Source: Symmachiella dynata
GTDB lineage: Bacteria > Planctomycetota > Planctomycetia > Planctomycetales > Planctomycetaceae
Length of the DNA: 64,000 bases
Direction of reading: 5' to 3'
Assembly (NCBI RefSeq): GCF_007747995.1
Contig: NZ_CP036276.1
Location: 7,182,001 to 7,246,000 of the forward strand
Of this stretch, positions 1 through 7,925 are shown in pieces. A program made the translations under genes and the position numbers. The stretch's first letter is position 1, and each line of letters opens with the position of its first letter. The notes beneath the pieces were generated by a model. It did not search any database. It was not told where the DNA came from and was given only the letters and a program-made list of their open reading frames with translations.

Positions 1-754
1 CCCGGATTTTATCCAGCGCTTTTTCGGTGACAATCGCATCGAAGGGATTGGCGGGCGGAGCCTCGTATTCGACTGGCGAATTTCCAACCTTTTCGATGAG
101 CTCTTCTTGAATTTCGCACAGCGTTTTGATGTGCTTGTGAGCAAACATAATCGCTTCGGACATGCGCTCTTCGTCCATCTGGGCAGCAAACCCCTCGATC
201 ATCAACACCGAGTCTTTCGAACCGGAAACGATCAAGTCCAAGTCGCTAACATCCAGTTGTTCCTGCGTCGGCAAAACGGCGAATTCGCCATCGACGTGAG
301 CAACGCGGACAGCTGCGATGGGTCCTTGGAAGGGCACCGGAGCGATGCACAACGCGGCGCTGGCCCCTAGCATGGCCAGGATGTCCGGGTCGTTTTCATG
401 GTCGAACGCCAAGACGTTGGCCATGACTTGTACTTCTTCGTGGTACCCTTTGGGGAACAAGGGGCGAATCGGACGGTCGATCAAGCGGCTGGTGAGGATT
501 TCCCGTGTTGTGGGCCGTCCTTCGCGTTTGAGGAACCCGCCGGGGAATTTACCGGCTGCCGCCATGCGCTCACGGTAATCGCAAGTCAACGGAAAAAAGT
601 CGATTCCCGGTCGCGGGGGACCGGATTGAGCGGCCACAAGTACGACCGTCTCTCCATATTGCACCAACACACAACCGTCGGCTTGCTTGGCAATTTCGCC
701 AGTTGTGATACTGAGTTTTCTGCCTGCAAATTCTCGTTCGACAACAACTTTCAC
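1..754 (-). CDS. pnp: polyribonucleotide nucleotidyltransferase (PNPase), 5' part, runs off window
   Basis: PNPase degrades RNA 3'-5' by phosphorolysis in the degradosome. The visible N-terminal ~251 residues read KVVVEREFAGRKLSITTGE, then VQYGETVVLVAAQ, YRERMAAAGKFPGGFLKREG and TSRLIDRPIRPLF, the typical first RNase PH-like domain (seen; family known). The start is taken as GTG at 754 because a GGTGAGG stretch lies 8 nt upstream. GTG at 763 is in frame but abuts that same motif, and an in-frame stop lies at 785-787. The 3' part with the KH/S1 domains is outside the window. It lies downstream of rpsO on the same strand, the classical rpsO-pnp order. Confidence 0.96.
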   Translation of the reverse strand, partial: MKVVVEREFAGRKLSITTGEIAKQADGCVLVQYGETVVLVAAQSGPPRPGIDFFPLTCDYRERMAAAGKFPGGFLKREGRPTTREILTSRLIDRPIRPLFPKGYHEEVQVMANVLAFDHENDPDILAMLGASAALCIAPVPFQGPIAAVRVAHVDGEFAVLPTQEQLDVSDLDLIVSGSKDSVLMIEGFAAQMDEERMSEAIMFAHKHIKTLCEIQEELIEKVGNSPVEYEAPPANPFDAIVTEKALDKIR

Positions 755-1078
755 TGCATTCACCTCACCCGGCCCAGCCGGTACCTAACGACACAAATTT
801 CCGCTGATGCAACCACTTTCGACGGGTCACACCGGTAATCCAACACAAAAGCCAACACATTTTTCCTGACCAACCCAATTGATACCGCGTTGCTCGCAAT
901 ACTTTGGGGTGGGTATATATCGCGCATGGCCAACTGGCGCCGAAACGCATGTGCAACCAAACGGCGGAGACGAGTGCATTTCAGTTTTGATAACTGGAAC
1001 TCGTCTGTCTCGAACAGCATCGCCGCCGGAGCTTGATTCCGCGCAGCCGGAAACCGCGCGGCGTTCCGGACGGAATCT
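755..1078 (-). promoter_or_regulatory. rpsO-pnp intergenic region / pnp leader
   Basis: This 324-nt stretch separates rpsO from pnp and holds no convincing gene. Its rpsO-proximal end carries the strong hairpin described separately (1035-1077). The remainder would be the pnp 5' leader. In E. coli the equivalent leader holds a promoter and an RNase III-processed stem for pnp autoregulation; that role here is inference. Confidence 0.5.
1035..1077 (-). terminator. stem-loop immediately after rpsO (attenuator or processing hairpin)
   Basis: Outer arms GATTCCG (1035-1041) and CGGAATC (1071-1077) pair perfectly. Inside them CCGGAA (1047-1052) pairs with TTCCGG (1064-1069), and the loop contains the self-complementary CCGCGCGG. 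The structure starts one base after the rpsO stop codon. No U-tract follows on the minus strand, so partial termination or an RNase processing site is likelier than a classical terminator (inference). Confidence 0.6.
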
Positions 1079-1348
1079 TTACTTACGAATCGACAATTTC
1101 CCGATGATGTCGACGTATTTCTGTTGATTCTTCCCTTTCAGGTAATCCAACAGTCCCCGTCGACGGCTGACCAGCATCAACAAACCGCGCCGACTAGCGT
1201 GATCCTTGGGATGCGTCTGCAAGTGTGAGGTCAACTCATTGATCCGTTCGGTCAATACGGCGATTTGTACTTCCGGCGAACCGGTATCCCCGTCTGAACG
1301 AGCGTATTCTTTAATCAATTCCGACTTACGATCCTTGGTAATCGACAT
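1079..1348 (-). CDS. rpsO: 30S ribosomal protein S15
   Basis: S15 is an 89-residue primary binder of 16S rRNA in the platform of the small subunit. The full family signature is visible: an N-terminal [12 protein letters not shown], then [32 protein letters not shown] and [12 protein letters not shown]. Length is exactly that of typical bacterial S15. It precedes pnp on the same strand, with a hairpin directly after its stop. Confidence 0.99.
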   Translation of the reverse strand: MSITKDRKSELIKEYARSDGDTGSPEVQIAVLTERINELTSHLQTHPKDHASRRGLLMLVSRRRGLLDYLKGKNQQKYVDIIGKLSIRK

Positions 1349-1957
1349 CCATCATTTCCTAGTTTTCCCGCAACGGCATAGTGAGTCCGGGTGCCCAAGT
1401 CGCGGGGTCAGGCAGCCCGTTTCCAGCATTTGGAAGTGAAGTTCCGGCCCCGGTAAAAATCGGGGTCGAAGAATTGCTTTAACTCTATCAATGCTGGGGG
1501 AATATGCAACGGTAAAACCAACCCCGGCAGCTCAAGGCAGCAAGTTTCAACCGGTCCGCCGGACACCCCCAACGACGAAGAAATCGGCCATTCCCCCCAC
1601 TGCCCCACCGCACAGGAAATCACGCATAAACAACTACTATCATTGGGCTTACATCGCGCCTCATACTCGTTGAAATACTCAACGACACCTGAAAATGACT
1701 CCGCGCAGCAGTTCGGGGAGGCAACCAGAACCGGAGAACCTGTGGCAAAGTCGCTAATTTGACTCTCCCGTACATCCGGGTCATCGCTGGGCAGGTTTTG
1801 GGCTAAGGGTGCGGGTTACCTGTGGTCTACTACAGTTACGGCTTGAGCAGCACCGATACGATTAGTGTTATCCAAACGAAACCTACGACACGACCGCCAC
1901 GCACGTGTCTGCAGGGAACGTATTGAAATCCAGAATAATGATCGGTGGGAATCTTCC
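1349..1957. other. 609-nt gap, divergent rpsO / histidine kinase
   Basis: This must contain the rpsO promoter (minus) and the kinase promoter (plus). I do not see a clear -35/-10 pair, a tRNA fold or a convincing small gene; the short open frames here lack ribosome binding sites and family resemblance. Confidence 0.4.
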
Positions 1958-2767
1958 ATGACGGACCAACACGATTGCCAAAAACACCTTGCTGAAATCA
2001 AAGCCCTCCGCGAGGAATTGATGCAAGCGCAAAAGATGAGTTCCGTCGGCGCACTCGCCTCTTCGGTGACGCATGAATTCAACAACATTCTCACCACCGT
2101 CATCAATTACGCCAAAATGGGCCTGCGGCATAAGAACGAAGAGACACGCGAGAAGGCATTCAACAAGATTCTGGCCGCCGGGCAGCGCGCCAGCAAAATC
2201 ACGACCGGCATGCTCTCCTACGCCCGCAACGGCAGTGATCGCCGAGAAGTGATGGATCTTGTGGAACTCGTCCAAGATGTCTTGGTGTTGGTGGAAAAAG
2301 ACCTGCAGAATCATCGGGTACGCATGCAGACGCATGTCGAAGGCCAACCGGTTGCCGAAGTGAACGCCAGCCAAATCCAACAGGTCTTGTTGAACATGAT
2401 CATCAATGCCCGCCAAGCGATGGATGGCGGGGGACGGTTGGATATCGGGATCCGAGCGAATCCGGAGTCGAATTGTGCCGAAATTTCGATCCGCGACTCG
2501 GGACAGGGAATTCCTGCCGACCAACTGCGAAAGATATTCGACCAGTTCTATACCACCAAGACCGTCGATGAGCAGGGACAAGGTGGCACGGGGCTGGGAC
2601 TAGCGATGGCCCGCGACGTCATCGAGGCGCACAACGGTCGGTTGCGAGTCGATTCGGCCGTCGGCAAAGGGACGACCTTTACGCTGAAATTCCCCTTGGC
2701 TCAGGCGAGCGACGTCAAAAAGCCAACCAACATCTTCCGTGGTCCCGCTGCGACATCAAAATCGTAA
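1958..2767 (+). CDS. soluble sensor histidine kinase, NtrB-like transmitter
   Basis: 269-residue kinase core without membrane segments or a recognisable sensor domain; a short N-terminal helix (EIKALREELMQAQKMSSVG) leads into the H-box SSVTHEFNNILTTV, phospho-accepting His about residue 50. The ATPase part follows: N box (LLNMIINARQAMDGGG), G1 (IRDSGQGIP) and G2 (GGTGLGLAMARDV). This is a HisKA/HATPase_c protein of the NtrB-like type. The ATG at 1958 is chosen because upstream in-frame sequence looks non-coding. No response regulator is adjacent, so its partner is unknown; the cytosolic design suggests an intracellular cue or a connector role (inference). Confidence 0.9.
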   Translation: MTDQHDCQKHLAEIKALREELMQAQKMSSVGALASSVTHEFNNILTTVINYAKMGLRHKNEETREKAFNKILAAGQRASKITTGMLSYARNGSDRREVMDLVELVQDVLVLVEKDLQNHRVRMQTHVEGQPVAEVNASQIQQVLLNMIINARQAMDGGGRLDIGIRANPESNCAEISIRDSGQGIPADQLRKIFDQFYTTKTVDEQGQGGTGLGLAMARDVIEAHNGRLRVDSAVGKGTTFTLKFPLAQASDVKKPTNIFRGPAATSKS

Positions 2768-2797
2768 CGCAGCCCAAAATGGCCGGGTTTTCTTAGC

Positions 2798-2830
2798 CAC
2801 AGATGGAACACAGATGAAACACGGATTTTC
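2798..2830 (+). repeat. 11-bp degenerate tandem repeat
   Basis: Three successive units CACAGATGGAA, CACAGATGAAA and CACGGATTTTC lie just downstream of the kinase gene. From memory, similar CACAGATG-type strings are common dispersed repeats in Planctomycetes and Verrucomicrobia; I could not check this. Confidence 0.55.
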
Positions 2831-2966
2831 GGGTATGACTCCCGAGAATCCCAAACCGACCGCTTGCGGTCGCATTGTGCGAGTGGATCGACAGAAATTC
2901 CCCCACGAATTTCACGCACGACGCACAAGCTTTGACTGTTTGCCATGTAGCAGCCCACCCGAAAAA

Positions 2967-2995
2967 GGGTACCACCGGCGGCTTGTCCGCCAGTG
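2967..2995 (-). repeat. 29-bp palindromic repeat, copy 1 (inverted)
   Basis: On the minus strand it reads left arm CACTGGCGG, loop ACAAG, right arm CCGCCGGTGGTACCC. It aligns without gaps to the copy at 3017-3045. Stem GGCGG/CCGCC is intact. Confidence 0.8.
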
Positions 2996-3016
2996 TGGAA
3001 CAGGTGATCGGCAAAA

Positions 3017-3045
3017 CACTGCTGGACAAGCCAGCAGTGGCACCC
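3017..3045 (+). repeat. 29-bp palindromic repeat, copy 2
   Basis: Left arm CACTGCTGG, loop ACAAG, right arm CCAGCAGTG, then the conserved tail GCACCC. This is a perfect 9-bp stem. Copies 1 and 2 form an inverted pair 21 bp apart. Confidence 0.85.
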
Positions 3046-3205
3046 GACTCTTGATTATTTTGCGATATTTCAATGGGCTGTTCGTGGTGTCACTGCTCTC
3101 AATTACCATGAAACCCGGTGCGATTGCCGTACGACGCTATTCATGAATTGCGCCCAGGGGCCCCTGCCATGATCCGGCTCTGGCGACGCTTCCCGGTGAT
3201 TTCTC

Positions 3206-3248
3206 TTGACGGCAGCCTGTGCGGGCGTGTAGCTTTGTACTACAAAGC
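3206..3248 (+). promoter_or_regulatory. promoter with 17-bp palindromic operator
   Basis: A TTGACG box (3206-3211) is followed after 18 nt by TAGCTT (3230-3235). A perfect palindrome, GCTTTGTA-C-TACAAAGC (3232-3248), overlaps and follows the -10 box. This geometry suits a repressor site. The second gene of the downstream pair is a winged-helix regulator, so autoregulation is a reasonable inference. Confidence 0.55.
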
Positions 3249-3281
3249 AAGCATGTTCGCCACTTGAGGGTTGTCCCCGCT

Positions 3282-3905
3282 ATGGAACTCCAGGAAGCAC
3301 TGGTTCAGATATCCGAGATCCGCCAACAGATGGCGCGGGCGGAGGTGTTTCGTGGTTTTCGCGCGCTTCCCGTTGCCTGCTCCGGCGGACTGGCGATTGC
3401 CGCAGCCGTTGCGCAGGCCAGTTGGATCGAGAATCCGCTGGCACAATCGACGCACTATCTCAGTTTGTGGATCGGCGTGGCGGCGATCAGCCTGGGAGCG
3501 CAAGCGATCGAGATGTGGATGCGTTCCCGCACCTCGCAATCGGCTTATTCCAAAAGCATTATGCTGTTGGCGGCGGAGCAATTCTTTCCCAGTGTGATCG
3601 CCGGTGCGCTGCTGACATTTGTCTTGGTCAATTTCGCCGAAGAAACGATTTGGATGCTGCCCGGTTTGTGGCAAATGCTGATTGGGCTGGGAATGTTCGC
3701 CACCTATCGCTTGTTGCCCAAAGCTGTGTTTTGGGTAGCTGCATTTTATGTGATTAGCGGCATTGTCTGTTTGGCCGTGGCGCGGGGCGACTTGGCGCTC
3801 TCGCCGTGGGCGATGGGTATGCCATTCGGATTGGGCCAATTGGCGACCGCTGCTGTCTTGTATTGGACGTTGGAACGAAACGATGACGAAGCCCTCAAAA
3901 ACTGA
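3282..3905 (+). CDS. small multi-pass membrane protein of unknown function
   Basis: 207 residues. A short N-terminal amphipathic helix (MELQEALVQISEIRQQMARA) precedes about five to six hydrophobic segments (LAIAAAVAQ, LWIGVAAISLGAQAIEMW, VIAGALLTFVLV, LWQMLIGLGMFATY, VFWVAAFYVISGIVCLAVA and a C-terminal segment). The ATG at 3282 is preferred over an upstream start because GAGGG lies 11 nt before it. Its end overlaps the start of the winged-helix regulator by 23 nt, indicating translational coupling. I do not recognise the family; membrane partners of this regulator class may act as sensors or effectors (inference). Confidence 0.75.
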   Translation: MELQEALVQISEIRQQMARAEVFRGFRALPVACSGGLAIAAAVAQASWIENPLAQSTHYLSLWIGVAAISLGAQAIEMWMRSRTSQSAYSKSIMLLAAEQFFPSVIAGALLTFVLVNFAEETIWMLPGLWQMLIGLGMFATYRLLPKAVFWVAAFYVISGIVCLAVARGDLALSPWAMGMPFGLGQLATAAVLYWTLERNDDEALKN

Positions 3906-4284
3906 ATCCGCCGCCGAGAACGGACGTTTCGCCTACAACGGTTTGGAACGCGTGATCCACGAACGCGCCCGGTTGAGCATTATGACCTCGCTCGTCGCGC
4001 ATCCGCACGGCTTGCTGTTCTCGGACTTGAAGGATTTCTGCGCACTGACCGACGGCAACCTCAGCCGACACATCGACGTCCTTAAAGAAGCTGGGTTGAT
4101 CGAAGTCTGGAAAGGGCTGAAGAACAACCGCCCGCAAACGCTCTGCCGGTTGTCAGACGTGGGACGTCAACGGTTCACGGAATATATCAACGTGCTAGAA
4201 AACGTGGTCTCCGACGCCGTCAATTCCGAAGCCGCCGAGCGTGCGGCGGATAAAACCATCACCGAAGGTTGGTCGCCGGTGTGA
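3883..4284 (+). CDS. winged-helix transcriptional regulator (HTH_34/MarR-like)
   Basis: 133 residues. The DNA-binding domain spans about residues 18-105: LERVIHERARLSIMTSL, then the recognition helix region LTDGNLSRHIDVLKEAGLIEV and a wing with KNNRPQTLCRLSDVGRQRF. This matches the PF13601-type winged helix domain. The ATG at 3883 lies inside the 3' end of the membrane-protein gene (23-nt overlap), so the two are coupled. The palindrome at 3232-3248 upstream of the pair is a candidate binding site (inference). Confidence 0.85.
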   Translation: MTKPSKTESAAENGRFAYNGLERVIHERARLSIMTSLVAHPHGLLFSDLKDFCALTDGNLSRHIDVLKEAGLIEVWKGLKNNRPQTLCRLSDVGRQRFTEYINVLENVVSDAVNSEAAERAADKTITEGWSPV

Positions 4285-4530
4285 GTGCTGGCTGTCGACC
4301 GCCAAATGACCAACGTCGAGTTGTCGGGGTGCCAACGAAGCCGCAGGAATGTTCTCCGGCCATTTGAGCAAAGGTTTGGGGCTAGAAACCAACCTCAAGG
4401 GCAATTCGGCTGCCGCGCTAAAATAACGGCCTCATGCGATTCTTGTCCTATCTGACGACTCATTGGCTCATGAATTTGCATTCCTGACGAAGTAACCACG
4501 ATTTACGCCAACATATTTGTAAGCGCCCCA

Positions 4531-5538
4531 ATGACCGATCACGAATACCCGACGGTTGCCGACGATGATGTCGTTTATAACCTTCAAAAGCAGTCTCGCG
4601 ATCCAAACGGAGTGCTTGAAGGGCTTCGTTATTTTCAGACGGTTCAAAAGCTCCCGGACTGCACATCCGAACAATTGATCGAAGAATGGACACAATTTCA
4701 CGAAGCCATCTCCGGATTGTTACCACCCCGATACCTAGCTGGAGAAAGGTATCCTAATCTTACACCTTTAGGGCACTGGGAAACGGTTTTCGAGGTCGAT
4801 TATTACTCAAATTTCGATCTTCCGAGGGGGCGAACGGTTTGGTTGATTCTGTTTCATGAATTGATTCGAGAAGAATTCATCACGCTTTTGCAGAATGATA
4901 TTCTAGCGAAATATCCTTTATGGAGAGTGTACGTAAAGACAACCGATATCGACTTGGATTTGCTTACAGGAGCTGCGAAGGCTTGTGACATACTTGTCTA
5001 CCCCAATGCGGTACGTTACGGAAACCTCGCTTCTGGAATGGACAAGGCGTCCGACTTTTCGAATTGGAAGACGGAAGCGGCTCGCCTGTATTGGGAGATT
5101 GCTGGCTCAGAAATCAGACAATTCGAGTGGGTTAAGTCGCGGGTACCGAAACTCTTGCCAATGATGCAAGAAAATGAGATTGAGGTGGTCGGTGCGGTTG
5201 ACTGCGGAAGTGAATGGTCATTGTGGTATTTAGAAGAGGAGTCACAAGACTACCATTATTTTGTCATGGATCACGGCAGCCTCGCACGTGGAGAAGTCTC
5301 CAAAGTCATGCCCGGTGACAACTTTTCGATCAATCGTCACGGGGAGGTAGGGGGACGTGATGTATATGGTTCTAACAATACGAAAACCATATTGAAAAAT
5401 TGTAGCTTTCCGAAATCAATTCTTGATGACCTGGAGGTGCATCGCAAATCGCGCCAAGGGGAATCAGGGGATTCTTACAAAAAGTGGCGGTTGATCGTTG
5501 ATTCCGATTTGATTGCGAAGGAATCTGATTTTGCTTGA
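4531..5538 (+). CDS. hypothetical protein, AT-richer orphan
   Basis: 335 residues, no signal peptide and no membrane segment. It is rich in aromatic and acidic residues (for example WETVFEVDYYSNFDLPRG, QDYHYFVMDHGSLARG). I recognise no family or catalytic motif. The coding sequence uses noticeably more A/T-ending codons than its neighbours, and no good ribosome binding site precedes the ATG. Composition and isolation between a regulator and gad suggest recent acquisition (inference). An immunity or effector-type protein is possible, but nothing proves it. Confidence 0.65.
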   Translation: MTDHEYPTVADDDVVYNLQKQSRDPNGVLEGLRYFQTVQKLPDCTSEQLIEEWTQFHEAISGLLPPRYLAGERYPNLTPLGHWETVFEVDYYSNFDLPRGRTVWLILFHELIREEFITLLQNDILAKYPLWRVYVKTTDIDLDLLTGAAKACDILVYPNAVRYGNLASGMDKASDFSNWKTEAARLYWEIAGSEIRQFEWVKSRVPKLLPMMQENEIEVVGAVDCGSEWSLWYLEEESQDYHYFVMDHGSLARGEVSKVMPGDNFSINRHGEVGGRDVYGSNNTKTILKNCSFPKSILDDLEVHRKSRQGESGDSYKKWRLIVDSDLIAKESDFA

Positions 5539-5662
5539 TATCGAATGGGCTGATGTGATTGGTTTGTGAATCGCAAGTCACGCAGAACGATTCTCTCGTG
5601 CCTCCCCAATTAAACGGCCTGCACCATCGCGACTTGTTGTTCTTTTAACCTGCGTGCTGGCA

Positions 5663-7051
5663 TCAATGGTGAAAATTTGAGCCGCTTACTTTGGCGGTGT
5701 GCTCTGGCTGCGATTGGAAATGTTCTACCGCCCGCCGCAGATCGATCAATAGCATGTTGGCCATATCGCGGGTGAAGCCTTCTTTGCAAACTGCGCGCAG
5801 CACGGCCAAGTCATCGCGGTTTTTGGGGAACGTGTAGGCAGGGAGCAGCCAGCCTCGTTCGCGCATTTTGTCGGAAATGTCGAACACGGAAAAATTGTTT
5901 CTCGGTTTGACGGCGAAGGCGAACACGGGAATATCGCTGCCGTCGGAAATCAATTCAAACGGGCCGATCTTGGCGATTTCTCCGGAGAGAAACATAGCGA
6001 CTTCCCGCGAGGCTTCGTGGATCTGCCGGTAGCCTTCTTGGCCTAACCGCAGAAAGTTGTAGTACTGTGCGACGACCTGATTACCTGGCCGCGAGAAATT
6101 GAGCGCGAAGTTTGGGAGATCGCCTCCCAGGTAATTGCAGTGGAACACCAGATCGTCGGGCAACTCCGCTTGGTCCCGCCAAATGATCCAACCCACGCCG
6201 GGATAGACCAGTCCGAATTTATGTCCCGAGGTGTTGATCGATTTCACCAACGGAAGACGGAAATCCCACTCCAGGTCCGGCTGCAAAAAGGGCGCGACCA
6301 TGCCGCCGCTGGCACCGTCGACATGAATGGGGACCTCCCAACCAGTGTCGGCATTCAGTTTTTCCAGGGCGTCGTTGACCTCTTTCACGTTTTCATAACG
6401 ACCGTCGAACGTGCTGCCCATGATGACGACGACACCGATGGTGTTTTCGTCGACCAGCTTGAGGGCTTCCTCAGCGTTGAGGCAGTAGCGGTCCCCTTCC
6501 ATCGGCACGAAGCGCGGTTCGATCTCCCAGTACCGACAGAATTTTTCCCAGCAGACCTGCACGTTGATGCCCATCACCATGTTGGGTTTATCGTGCGGCT
6601 TGCCTTGGGCTTTGCGGCGGTCGCGCCATTTCCATTTCAGCGCCATCCCGCCCAACATTGCGGCTTCGCTGGAACCGATCGTGGAACAACCGGTGGCGGT
6701 CGCCTGTTTGGGGGCATTCCATAAGCGGGAAAGAATATTTACGCACCGCAGTTCAATCTCAGCGGTTTGCGGATATTCGTCTTTGTCGATCATGTTCTTA
6801 TCGAACGTCTCGGCCATCAGCTTGGCGGCTTGCGGCTCCATCCAAGTGGTGACGAACGTTGCCAGATTCAGCCGCGAATTGCCATCGAGCATTAATTCGT
6901 CGTGGATCAGGTTGTAGACGGTCTCAGGGGGCAACTCTCCGGCGGGCATTTCGTATTTGGGCACAGGTTCATTGACCGCTCGCCCCCCGTATGCCGGGGT
7001 GAGCATCGTATCGGCCGGAGATAATTCGCTGAGATCGACTTTTTTATGCAT
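5663..7051 (-). CDS. gadB: glutamate decarboxylase (PLP-dependent)
   Basis: 462 residues, the normal length for GAD, converting glutamate to GABA and CO2 with proton consumption. Visible landmarks: SRLNLATFVTTWMEP near residue 60, GCSTIGSSEAAMLGG (PLP phosphate-binding region, ~121-135), HVDGASGG with the cofactor-binding Asp about 245, and SINTSGHKFG with the Schiff-base Lys about 278. The C-terminus (SQPEHTAKVSGSNFHH) is comparable to the pH-responsive tail of E. coli GadB. No GABA antiporter is adjacent; a TMEM175-type channel gene is divergent from it. Confidence 0.95.
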   Translation of the reverse strand: MHKKVDLSELSPADTMLTPAYGGRAVNEPVPKYEMPAGELPPETVYNLIHDELMLDGNSRLNLATFVTTWMEPQAAKLMAETFDKNMIDKDEYPQTAEIELRCVNILSRLWNAPKQATATGCSTIGSSEAAMLGGMALKWKWRDRRKAQGKPHDKPNMVMGINVQVCWEKFCRYWEIEPRFVPMEGDRYCLNAEEALKLVDENTIGVVVIMGSTFDGRYENVKEVNDALEKLNADTGWEVPIHVDGASGGMVAPFLQPDLEWDFRLPLVKSINTSGHKFGLVYPGVGWIIWRDQAELPDDLVFHCNYLGGDLPNFALNFSRPGNQVVAQYYNFLRLGQEGYRQIHEASREVAMFLSGEIAKIGPFELISDGSDIPVFAFAVKPRNNFSVFDISDKMRERGWLLPAYTFPKNRDDLAVLRAVCKEGFTRDMANMLLIDLRRAVEHFQSQPEHTAKVSGSNFHH

Positions 7052-7224
7052 AATGCTTTTGCCTTGAAAACTATTTCAGTGGGACTCGTTATCGTGCAAG
7101 TGTTGGTGGCTGTCAGCTCGACGGTCATTGTGCGCCGTCGATGCAGGCTTGGCAACTTACTTTCTTTGTTGGCCGGGCCATCGGCACAATGACCGGCAAT
7201 CGAATTTCACGCAAGGTGAGATGT

Positions 7225-7836
7225 ATGAAATCGAATAACGATGCAAGGTGGACCTCTTCTCCGGTCCGATTATGTTCACTGACCGACGGCGTCTACGCGA
7301 TTGTATTGACGTTGCTCGTGTTGGACCTCAAGCCGCCGCAGGATGCCAACCTCTCGAATGACGCACTGGTGGAAGACGTCTTGCAGCAATTCCCCACATT
7401 CTTGGCCTATATTGCCAGTTTCACCGTGGTGGCTCAAATCTGGCAGCGGCACCACCGGCTGTTTACGCATCAGCGCGAGTGCGACTTAACAATCGTCAGC
7501 CTGAATTTCTTGCACATATTTTTGGTGACTTTGATTCCGTATACAGCTTCACTGGTCGGACATTACGACAATGATCGCTTTGCCGTGATCTTGTTCAATG
7601 TCGACTTAGCCACAGGCGGAGGCTCGCTGATGCTCATTGCCCATCGTATGGCCAGCCGGCCCGATTTGCGCGACCCGGGGAAACCGCCCCCCTTGCTGAC
7701 GTATCCTTGGGCAGCACGACACGTTTATGGAATATCCGGTGCGCTGTCGGTGCTGATTTCTTTTATCAGTTTGCACTTCTCGCTGCTGGTGTGGATTTTC
7801 GGAGCGGTGATTATGGTCAAAGCCAAACGGCAATGA
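7225..7836 (+). CDS. TMEM175 (DUF1211)-family ion channel
   Basis: 203 residues with about six hydrophobic segments. Segment 1 carries LTDGVYAIVLTLLVLDL, the TMEM175 FSDG..AI-type pore motif with Leu-Thr in place of Phe-Ser. Bacterial TMEM175 proteins form K+-permeable or proton-activated channels. The ATG at 7225 is chosen because AAGGTGAG sits just upstream; an overlapping ATG at 7221 meets a stop after five codons. It is divergent from glutamate decarboxylase across ~170 nt, so shared control is plausible (inference). Confidence 0.85.
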   Translation: MKSNNDARWTSSPVRLCSLTDGVYAIVLTLLVLDLKPPQDANLSNDALVEDVLQQFPTFLAYIASFTVVAQIWQRHHRLFTHQRECDLTIVSLNFLHIFLVTLIPYTASLVGHYDNDRFAVILFNVDLATGGGSLMLIAHRMASRPDLRDPGKPPPLLTYPWAARHVYGISGALSVLISFISLHFSLLVWIFGAVIMVKAKRQ

Positions 7837-7925
7837 CCCAATAAATTTGTTGTCACGGGAATTGCAGCGGGTATGATGAACCGCTGCTGCCGTTCACCTA
7901 TCTGCTTATCCTGGAGCGACTCAAG

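Larger units (their letters stand above)
2768..3205. other. repeat-rich intergenic gap
   Basis: This ~440-nt stretch has no convincing gene. It contains an 11-bp tandem repeat (2798-2830) and two oppositely oriented copies of the 29-bp palindromic element (2967-2995 and 3017-3045), listed separately. Confidence 0.6.

Noticed and set aside
1883-2581. Long open frame on the minus strand opposite the histidine kinase
   Set aside because: No family resemblance or ribosome binding site; the plus strand encodes a clear HisKA/HATPase protein.
3036-3056. Possible sigma54 -24/-12 promoter in the palindromic repeat (GTGGCACCC...TTGAT)
   Set aside because: The spacing between GG and GC-type elements is wrong, and GTGGCACCC is simply the conserved tail of the repeat.
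6140-6724. Open frame on the plus strand opposite glutamate decarboxylase
   Set aside because: Composition fits an antisense shadow of the gad codons; no recognisable domain.
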